Shown: in pieces, positions 55,854-64,000 of the stretch
Layout of the letters: each line of letters starts with the position of its first letter
How positions within the stretch are numbered: position 1 is the first letter of the stretch
Assembly: GCA_018417955.1 (NCBI GenBank)
Contig: JACTVC010000005.1
Location: 1,860,001-1,924,000 of the forward strand
From: Laccaria trichodermophora
Lineage: Eukaryota > Basidiomycota > Agaricomycetes > Agaricales > Hydnangiaceae
Length of the DNA: 64,000 nt
Direction: 5' to 3'
Program-made: the position numbers and the translations under genes
The notes under the pieces: generated by a model
The model's input: the letters and a program-made list of their open reading frames with translations, nothing else
Told to the model about the DNA's origin: nothing
Databases searched by the model: none

Positions 55854-56386
55854 CACCTTAAACAAGGGACGATCGGGCAGTTAAGTGAAGCCCTTGACGG
55901 ATTCCATGACAAAGTAATCATTTTTGCATCGGTTATGTAATTACAACAAACCAATGGGAATTTTTTTATTGTGACCGTATGTCTGCCAATGGTTCAAAGG
56001 GGGCTGACAGAGAAAAAACAATTAATGTGCTTATTGTTTAAATTTGCCCACAACTGTGTTACCTAGGCAAAGCTTTGCAAAAAATAAAAGTTTTTCCTAT
56101 TGCTGAAGAGACAGACTGAATTGTTCCTGAAATTTGTTATGTTTACAAATTTTAATTCTTCCCAGCCTTTTGTCCTGTGGATGTACCTCAAGACACATTT
56201 TAAAAATAATAACAACATTTCTTTTACATCTGGACGTCACCTTTGCACAATAGGCAAACATGCTGTCAATATATAAATTTTCCCATAAGTCTGTGTTAAT
56301 TATATAAGAGGTGCAAAAATGATTAGTTTGTCATGCAATCTGTCAAAGGCTTCGCTTAGCTACCCGATCGTCCCTTGTTTAAGGTG
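55854..56386. mobile_element. 533-bp MITE, PIF/Harbinger-like, TTA target duplication
   Basis: TIRs of about 80 bp begin CACCTTAAACAAGGGACGAT at both ends (right end inverted) and differ at few positions. They are flanked by TTA (55851-55853, 56387-56389), the 3-bp duplication usual for PIF/Harbinger. AT-rich interior, no ORF. Inserted inside the 3' target copy of element F. Confidence 0.85.
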
Positions 56387-56441
56387 TTAGTTCTCACACA
56401 AACCAGGTGCCATGTCGCTGATGTCACACTGAACAACAAAT

Positions 56442-57906
56442 CAATACTTTCTATTCTTCCACTGATTCCTACTGGATTCCACAGATTCCAGCCAGAATTG
56501 ACAGAATACAACTGGAATAGACAGAAATTTGAGTACAAATCTATACTTCTCAGTTCCCCCTACAATTCCAACTTTAGCCAGATGTCATATGACTTAATCT
56601 GCACTTATCAAGACCTCCTGAATTACTTGTGTAATGTAGTCAGTCAATCTATTATTCTATTCTATGCTGATAACTTAAAGGAATTGCTTATGATATTCAA
56701 ATTTGAGCATGGATAATTCAGGTGTATTCACTAGAACTACATAAAATTATTCTACTACAAAATTATCCTACTACATAGAGTGTTAAAGGGAGGGGGGAAG
56801 GATGGAGGGGAGGGGGAGAGGGGTGAAGGGGAGAGGGATTGATGGGGAGAGGGGGTGGGGAGTGATGGAGAGGGGATGGAGGGGAGGGAGTGATGGAGGA
56901 GGGAGGGAGTGATGGAGGGGAGGGAGAGAGGGAGAGAGGGGGGAGGAATGGAGAGAGGGGGGGCATGGAGGGAAGGAAGAAGGATGGAGGGAGGGAAGAA
57001 GGATGGAGGGAGGGAAGAGAGGGAGGGTGGAGTGGTGGGGACTGATGGAGAGGGGACAGAGTGGTGGGGAGTACTGGGCCTCATCGCTGTTTGTTGTCCT
57101 GTGCTTTATGTTGTTCCTGTCATGTCTTTGTTGTCACATTGTCTTGGTGTGTGCTTGTTGTCATGCACTCATTTCATGTCTTCATTGTCATGTCTGTGAC
57201 ATGGCTCATGTGTCGTGTTGTCATGTGTCATGGTTGTCATGTATCATGGTGATGTGGTCATGGTCATGGTTGTGGTGTTGTGGTGACATAGTCGTCATTA
57301 ATGTTGGGGTGGTGTGGCAGATAGCTGTGGTGTGGTCATCATTAGCATCATCGTGTGGTTGTCAGTACTCACCTAAAATGACAATGATGAATGACAACAT
57401 CAGTTGTCATTTGTTGTCTCATTGCCATGTTACCTGACAGTGACATGGCAATGTGGTGTGTGATGTTGCAGGTGCTCGTTTACTTGGACATGGTGTTGGG
57501 GTGTTGTTGTTGCTAAGTTGAGGCATGCCATGGTTGTTGTGTGTGGTGGGTGGCTGGTGTGCATGGTGGTGGCCATTGGTGATGTTGGTGAGCTGGCAAG
57601 GTGGGTAGGTGTTGTGGACAATGGTGGTGGTTGAGAGAGAGTGGCATTGTTTGTTGATGATGCCCAAATCAAGTGTCGGCATTTGCCAACACTTGATTTG
57701 GGTGTCAGCAATTCCGTTCCATCTCATTCCATGAGCATTCCTTTCAGGTGATTACTGGAACCATTCCAGCAGAATTTGAATTCCATTCAAAATTCTGTGG
57801 AATTGTTTGATCAATTTGGTAGGGCCCTCTGCCAAATCTGATTCCTCCAGAATTCCAGGAATTGCCTGGATTCCAGCAGGAATAAGTGGAGGACAATAAA
57901 GACCTC
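56442..57906 (-). mobile_element. Element G: KDZ-end transposon nested in E, reversed
   Basis: Perfect target duplication CAACAAAT (56434-56441, 57907-57914). It lies in the opposite orientation: the left end is CAATACTTTC and the right end inverts to GAGGTCTTTATTG. Subterminal TTCCACTGATTCC / GGAATAAGTGGAGG repeats, a purine tract (56783-57065) and GT-rich TGTCATG sequence, i.e. the reverse complement of the usual interior. No gene. Confidence 0.87.
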
Positions 57907-58911
57907 CAACAAATGATGAACTGAAATTCATCATTCATTGTCATTTTTTTCCACTAGACCATGAAACACCTGCAAATGACACCCACCACCCACAAAAAAA
58001 CACCCACCACCCACAGAGAACACCCACCCACTACCCACAAAGAACACCCACCCACCACTCACAAAGAACACCCACTGCCCACAAATGATGACTGCTGCCC
58101 AGGAAAAATGCCCAGTGCCCACAAACAACAACCACTGCCCATGAAAAGCAGCCCACCCATGCTCACAGATGATGAGCTCCCTTCACTCCCTTCACTCCCT
58201 CCCCCTCAAACCCTCCTCCCTGTATCCTCTCTGTCCTCCTCTCCCTCCCTTCCTCCCTCCCTCTCTCTCTCCATCCTCTCTCTCTTCCTCCCTCCACCTA
58301 TCTCCCCCCTCCCCCTTCCATCATTTGACATCACTCACTCCCCCTCCTTCCATACCACTCTCCCTCCATAAATTGCTCCATCACTCCCTCCCTCCCCTCA
58401 TTACATTAGTAGAATATCTTTCTGTATATAGTTATCATTACACAATACAATATTTGTTTGAATGAATTTTGTATAGAAATTTGAAGTTCTGACTTGATAA
58501 TACATTGAAATTGATATTCCAGTAGGGATCCAATGTCTGGGGCATTTCATCTACTTTGTTTAAGTTCAGTTGGAGTCCAGTAGGAGTCCAGTGGGAGTCC
58601 AACAGGAGTCCAGTAGGAAGGGAATGTGAAAATGCCTTTTTGGAAATTTTGTTGAAGTCTAGTAGGAATCCAGTAGGAATAGGTAGGGGAGTGATAAGTA
58701 TTGCACAAGCATCAAAGGAGATCTGGGTAAGATTCTGAGACCTAAAGTCGATGCCCATGTATGGAGATTCGAGCATTCCATGTATTTTGCCTTGTAGGCT
58801 GTAGCTCTTCTCCCCTGCCTCTATTGATTCAGATTTTATGTTAGTTAGATTCATAGGTACTTTAAAATACATCGCCATCCCAAGCTTCAATAAAATAGGC
58901 CCAGAGTCCAT

Positions 58912-59863
58912 TTCCTCTGCCTAATTCATTCAAATTTGCAAAGTTCCCACCACTGATAGTATGGGAGGGAACAAAGATGTGCATCAGCCGTCATGGACAT
59001 GCGTAACTTGGTTACTGCTTATTATATAAGCAAGTTGAACCACTTTTTTGCAGTCTTCTCCAGGTCTTCTGTCTGCGCCATCTTTCTCTTGTGTTGCCCA
59101 CTCTTGCCAACTATGCTTTTCTACCCTCAGATGCCCTCCTTTTCATGCAGTGACTGTTCTCATAAATTCCGCAACCCAATCGGTCCAACATGACACATCA
59201 CAATACACATCACTGGCATATCTCACTGCACTCATACACCCTACACATAATTCCAACAACCCCGTTTGACTAGTGAACACTTTGGGCATGCTTTCTGTAC
59301 TCCATTTCCACCCTAGTATGCACCACTGTGGTCACTGTGGTGCAGGTGGAATTTACCGTGATTGTATTCACTCCAACCCCAATTGGTGTAATGGGTATGT
59401 GTTGTGTTTGTAGAGACTGATCCGGAGCTTTCTGGCATGTGGGGCAAGATTATTGGGTGTGTCCCTTTCTTTTCATTCAATTTTGAGAATCATTGTCACT
59501 CACGCACTCTTTGACAGTCCTCCTGAGTCAGAGACTGGCTTGTAGGTTTTACGGCCCCAGTTCGAAAGAAACGGGAATCATAGTCTATGAGTTATTGTTG
59601 GATTCCATTGTGCGTGCAGCCCCATTTTTGGTTCATCTCCTCTTCCAGAGGATTTCCATTTCTTCTGATCATTGGATGCATTTCCTGCTAACCTCATTGA
59701 TCAGTACACTGACCATTGTGCACATAGATTTACACAAGAGTAGATAGATGCACATAGTTGTAGTAAGATAGGTAATTCTACAAGTGCGGTGACTTGTTAC
59801 AAATGTTACAATAAGACACCTGCCTATGTCTACTAAGAGACTAAGGTAAACTAAAAAGGATAC
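58912..59863 (+). other. Possible Cys/His-rich gene fragments, unassigned
   Basis: No full gene model. Two short open segments look exon-like: FSCSDCSHKFRNPIGPT (near 59130-59190) and MHHCGHCGAGG...CIHSNPNWCNG ending at a GTATGT donor (near 59321-59394), followed by TAG|AGACTGATCC and another GTGTGT donor. Paired Cys and His suggest zinc binding. A TATA-like TATTATATAAG lies near 59020. They could be 5' exons of the JmjC-like gene downstream, separated from it by element H, but I cannot show continuity. Confidence 0.3.
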
Positions 59864-59871
59864 CTCAACAG

Positions 59872-61688
59872 GAGGTCTTTACCATCCCCCACGTAATCCA
59901 TATGGACTCCAGTGGACTCCAGTGGACTCCAGTGGATTCCAGTGGCCCATTTGTCAGGCCAAATTGGCTTGCACAATTCCCAGTCCACTGGACTCAAGTC
60001 CAGTCCAGTCCAGTCCAGTCCACTGGACTCTCACTGGACTACAAGCCACTTTCCTGAGTCCAGTCCCAGTCCAGTGGACTATGAGTCCAGTCAGAATCCA
60101 CTGGACTCCAGTGGAGTCCAGTGGATTCCAGTGATTCCAGTGCATTATTGCTTATTACTTATTATTATTAATTATGAATACTACAAAAAAAGCGAAATGG
60201 ACTATACAGACTTATAATTCTATTGATCACCGAATAGAAAGGTAATGATATACATATTAGTATAGGTAGTGATAGCTGCAATAAGGATTCATGATTTTGG
60301 TCAGTCTGCGGGGTGAGGTCACGTGACTACTTGAGGGCGTGCCATATCGTCACGTATCCTGTTTGTGGCATGGTCACACATCCGTGACCATCCCTTTCCC
60401 TTCCACCACCACCACTGTCCTCTAACACCGCCGACGCCAACACTGCCCACGCCAACAACGCCCATGCCAACAACGCCCATGCCCACGCCAACAACGCCCA
60501 CGCCCACGCCAACAACGCCCACGCCAATGCAGAATGACGGGCCAAGAACGAGGGACAATGCCCATGACGTGGCAACGTCATGGGCCAAGGGTACGTATGC
60601 CCACCACCCCAATGCCAGTTCTCACCACGACAGGTGCCAGCGGCATGCGACAACGACGTGCGAGGACGACGACGTGCGAGAACGACGACGACGATGACAC
60701 GCGAGCATGACAACATGCGACAACGACAATGCGACAACGACGACAACGACGCGCGAGAACGACGACACGCAACAACAACGACACGCGAGCACGATGATAC
60801 GCGACAACGACGAACAACACGCGACGACAACGAACGAGCGCCCACCACCGCCAACGCCAACGTGGAACGGCGATGAGGGACCAGCAGCAGCACGCAACAA
60901 CGACAACGACACACGACAACGACAACGCGCGACAACAACAACGACACGCGAGCACGATGATATGCAACAGCGCCCACCACCGCCAACGCGGAACGGCGAC
61001 GAGGGCCCAGCAGCACCACCCCCTCCCCTCCACTCTCTCCCCCCATCACTACCTCCTCTCTTCACCACTCCCTCTGCCCTCCACTCTCTCCCCCCTCCCC
61101 CTTTCCTTGCTCCCTCCCCCTCCATTCCTCTCTTCCCCCCTCCCTTTCCCTTCCCCCTTCCTTGCTCCCTCCCCCCTCCCTTTCCCTTCCTGACACCACT
61201 CCCTCCCCCTCCATTCCTCCCTTCCCCCTTCTTCCCTCTCCCCTTTCTTTTCCTTCTTCTCCCTCCCCCTCTCTGTAACATAGAATCTAGTTAATTTAAT
61301 TAATAAATATATTTCAATTTTATTTTTTGTTTTGAGATCTAAGTTCAGGAATTCTGAATTAACTTAGGTCTGTGGCAGTCCAGTCCAGTCCAGTTTTGTG
61401 TTGGGAGAGTCCAGTGGAGTCCAGATTTGTGATTTGCAGTCCAGTCCAGTCCAGTCCAGTCCAGTCCAATCCAGTCCAGTCCAGTTTTGTGTTGGGAAAG
61501 TCCAGTGGAGTCCAGTTTGTCCAGTCCAGTCCAGTCCAATCCAGTTTTGTGTTGGGAGTCCAGTGGAGTCCAGATTTGTGAATATTGTTATAATGGTCCA
61601 GTATATAGTGGAGTCCAGTGGAGTCCAGTGGAAGCCAGTGGAATCCAGTGGAGTCCATGTGGATTGCGTGGGGGATGGTAAAGTATTG
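59872..61688 (+). mobile_element. Element H: KDZ-end transposon without matching TSD
   Basis: Termini GAGGTCTTTACCATCC and, inverted, CAATACTTTACCATCC, then CCCACGYAATCCAYATGGACTCC. Subterminal GGACTCCAGTGG repeats expand into CCAGT microsatellite-like runs at 60000-60140 and 61380-61650. The interior has CCAACGCCC repeats, ACGACG-rich sequence and a CT tract 61015-61275. The flanking octamers CTCAACAG and GACTGGGG do not match, unlike all other elements here. Confidence 0.8.
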
Positions 61689-61720
61689 GACTGGGGTTCC
61701 AATGAGGTCTATACTTCCAA

Positions 61721-63608
61721 TATGGGCACTATGGTCGTGGATGAGAATGGCCAAGCCGAAAATGGAGGGAATGCATCTACATTACTCTCTTCTAATATGG
61801 TTTCCTCCATTGCAGTCCCTTGCACCACCGAAACAGCACTTATTGAGCTGTGGTCCCCTTGTGTGAATGTCGATCCCGGAAAAATCAGTACCAGCGTTCG
61901 ACCCAGTCCTTCGCAAAACTCTCAAGCAGATAGCGATTTAACCGATCTGGAGGACTCAGACCATCATTCCCCTGTTTCGAACTCGAACAATGCTACTTCA
62001 GTCACAATGAAGAGAAAACGCAACCTTCAAGAAAATTCTGTCTCAACCGACGACTCCTCCGAATCAGACGCTGACTCAGATCATGGTCCTTCCTGATTGA
62101 ATCCCAAACACTCAAAGGCAGTCTCGCTGACAAAACGTAAAAGGCATCCTCGTACAAAACGTCAGAGGAAAATGTCATCAAATAAACTGATTTCACCTAC
62201 TGACTCTACCTTCTTCCGCGAGCCATCGCGTTCCTCTTCTTCGACATTTCCTTCTCAACAATCCTTCCAAAGAAAGTATGTCAGCGAAGAAGATTCATAC
62301 ATCTATTCTGGCACGATCCTAGGTCGTCGAATTGATTTGGATATTGTCACGGTATGCGTCGGTCGCTGGATGAATGCTCTTATTGACTTATTCTTGGGCA
62401 TCGGCCCCTGAAAAAACATTGAAACTTGACAGCTTTAAGCCTGTACGTTATCAAATTTACAATCATTATCCCCTTCTCATGTAGCTTCATTTAGAAATGC
62501 GTCAGTACTGAGGAGTACGCTCTCTACAGATCCACATTGCACAATCTTCACAAATACAAGCCTGAATTTCACGTAAGTATATCAGATGTAGCTGCTATCA
62601 ACACGAATAACATGACCGCAGCATCAGGTGGATATCGACAATTTTGATAACTTGATGGACCTTGTAGTCAAAGATTATATTGATGGGTTACCTCCTCACA
62701 TATCGCGACCAGAAGCTGCAAGCTTCATCACAATGACTGAGGCAGAGTTCGAGAACTTAGACGATGCTACAGCCCTTAAAATCTTTGCGACTCAAAATAT
62801 CGTTACAACAGGACGTTCGGTTGGAAAAGCAGCTTGGAACAAAGATACTTTAAGTAGACTCGCTCATTTGGATGCTGTCATTGATATGCAAGGTTAGAGT
62901 TCTACGATTTATCTGCATTAAAATATCAATAACCGTTACATATATGCAGATCAAAGTATTCTGATAAAGGACGGAGACTACAGTAAACGTCTCGTTCAGG
63001 GAACGTTGAATCAGATGATACTCAAAGGCTCTTCAGGACCGAACGACGATGGTCATATTTTGAATGCATTACACTTTCCATTGCCCACAAGCGATATTTC
63101 ACCAGATGCCCTATCAACAGATCTCCATGCTTGGATTGCCACCAAACGACTTCCTTTCTGCAATGAGGAGACTGCGTCTTTGCCATCGCGACATCTCCGT
63201 TGGGGACTGGTTGCTACTTACGGTGCTTTGCACTATGGTCACATCGACTCGGATGGGTTCTGCACCACCGTAGACGTACTGGTCGGTGGTAAATACTGGA
63301 TCGTTGCTCGTCCTCGAAACTGTGAAGACAACGGTAAAATTGATTTATACTGTGATGAGAAATGGTGCATGGAAAGACCTGACCCAAATATATGGTGCTT
63401 CAAAGGCATATTATTGGAACCAGGGATGCGATTGTAAGTCTTTATTTTATCTATGTTGATCCTCAATATTTACGATGTTGTCAGATGTATGTGTCCCCAA
63501 ACGCCGCATTGGGTTGTAACTGTCAAGCCACTAGTATCTACCACTTATATGATAAAATACAGGCAAGTGCCTGCACACCGACATCCACACTGCCTAATGA
63601 ATTTATGA
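61721..63608 (+). CDS. JmjC-like 2OG-Fe(II) oxygenase, probably defective
   Basis: Multi-exon. An acidic Ser-rich N-terminus from ATG 61721 (MGTMVVDENG) runs to TGA 62094-62096. The same frame continues as a basic KRKRHPRTKRQRK segment to about 62340. Exons 62491-62570, 62628-62891 and 62950-63432 then encode a helical region and the oxygenase core HYGHIDSDGFCTTVDVLVGGKYW, in which HID gives the His-x-Asp iron ligands. After a GTAAGT...CAG intron, CPQTPHWVVTV gives the second His. This is the JmjC-like fold common in Agaricomycetes; substrate (histone or other) unknown. The 62094 stop, unless removed by an implausibly short 36-nt intron, breaks the N-terminus. The last codons run into repeat sequence, so the 3' end is also doubtful. 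Confidence 0.6.
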
Positions 63609-64000
63609 AATGAGAAGAGTAGGCAAAACTTATGAAATGTATTTCATTTCTTTACTATGACTATTTCATAACTGTCCTAAGACATATTTCAATACTAATT
63701 CATTGCAATTTCATTACTGCCTGGCCTTCCATTTCATTGTCTATCCAGCATTGTTTCATTGCTATTTCATTCTTCCCTGACTTTTAATTTCATTGCCTAC
63801 CCAGCCTTATTTCATTGCTTACCTGGCATTATTTCATTGCCTTTTCATATCCTTGCCTGAGCAATCTCATATCTCTGCCTGGGCTACTTTATATTCATTT
63901 CATTTCTTGCCTTAGGCAATTTCATATCCCTGCTTAGGCAATTTCATATCTCTGCCTGGGCAATTTCATATCCTTGCCTGGGCTACTTCATATTCATTTC
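63609..64000. repeat. TTTCATT/GCCTGG repeat block, runs off the window
   Basis: TTTCATTGCYTRCCTGGC-like units like those in elements C and D but with a different spacer. Probably the start of another element of that type; only one end is visible and no terminal repeat can be confirmed. Confidence 0.5.

Larger units (their letters stand above)
53738..58703 (+). mobile_element. Element E: KDZ-end transposon with nested F, G and MITE
   Basis: Perfect target duplication CACAAGCA (53730-53737, 58704-58711). Termini GAGCTCTTTAC and, inverted, CAATACTTATC, then CTCCCC(C/T)ACCTATTCCTACTGGA. Its own sequence is 53738-54449, 56392-56441 and 57907-58703: subterminal TCCTACTGGACT/TCCAGTAGGA repeats, a degraded tRNA-like stretch (53970-54065, minus, weak A box only), CCACC-rich sequence, a pyrimidine tract. 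No transposase. Confidence 0.87.
53493..58911 (-). pseudogene. Small gene of unknown function split by element E
   Basis: Minus strand. 58911-58712 (ATG at 58911, MDSGPILLKLG) continues, after removal of element E and one target copy, into 53737-53647 (ACVPFINGIIATMSKNLLEHL). A GTAAGT donor and an acceptor at 53574 lead to a last exon 53573-53493 (YMNALTYKDVTHVCCELKEV, stop TAG). The pieces sum to 372 nt, 123 codons plus stop, all in phase. I recognise no family. The protein may have further upstream exons beyond 58911. With the 5-kb insertion it is presumably inactive. Confidence 0.6.

Overview
This window is from a filamentous basidiomycete, most likely an Agaricomycete. Genes carry many 45-65 nt GT-AG introns, and the gene set (a FAN1 nuclease, a P4-ATPase with a long basic tail, a NACHT-ankyrin NLR, CxC5/CxC6 proteins of KDZ transposons, a JmjC-like oxygenase, a chromoviral Gypsy) is typical of mushroom-forming fungi. 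It has two parts: gene-dense sequence to about 25.9 kb, and a nested transposon accumulation from 26.07 kb to the end.

1-25.9 kb: the 3' part of a one-pass membrane protein; FAN1 (DNA repair); a Dnf1/Dnf2-type phospholipid flippase; a minus-strand GTPase; a segmental-duplication mosaic (flippase 3' fragments, a NAD(P)-binding gene and its internally deleted copy, an inverted repeat of about 0.85 kb); and a NACHT NLR with about 21 ankyrin repeats. The most striking object is in the GTPase gene. A 2.2-kb tandem array (11890-14082, minus strand) is built of units that each look like a complete short intron (GTAAGT, CTGAC-type branch site, CAG) plus exactly one codon. With 30 phase-0 microexons (29 of 3 nt, one of 6 nt) the gene reads as an uninterrupted 460-codon frame with a good 3' end.

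26.07-53.14 kb: one Ty3/Gypsy chromovirus, 27,073 bp between two 371-bp LTRs and a perfect 5-bp target duplication (TSD). Three DNA transposons with perfect 8-bp TSDs (27.5, 30.0 and 38.1 kb) split its gag-pol; removing them restores one frame of 2,806 codons. The native element is about 13.0 kb and has an extra 1,153-codon ORF downstream of pol. The insertion at 30 kb carries a CxC5/CxC6 protein of the KDZ class. The one at 38 kb itself hosts a 4.6-kb element built as a near-perfect giant palindrome.

53.1-64 kb: a small minus-strand gene is split by another KDZ-end element (53738-58703), which hosts two more, and a 533-bp Harbinger-like MITE landed inside the TSD of one of these. A further element (59872-61688) lies upstream of a JmjC-like gene that carries an in-frame stop. 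All six KDZ-end elements share one asymmetric pair of termini, GAGGTCTTTA at one end and CARTACTTTA at the other, but each has its own subterminal repeat sequence.

Exon limits were read by eye from splice consensus, frame continuity and family alignment. No transcript evidence was available.
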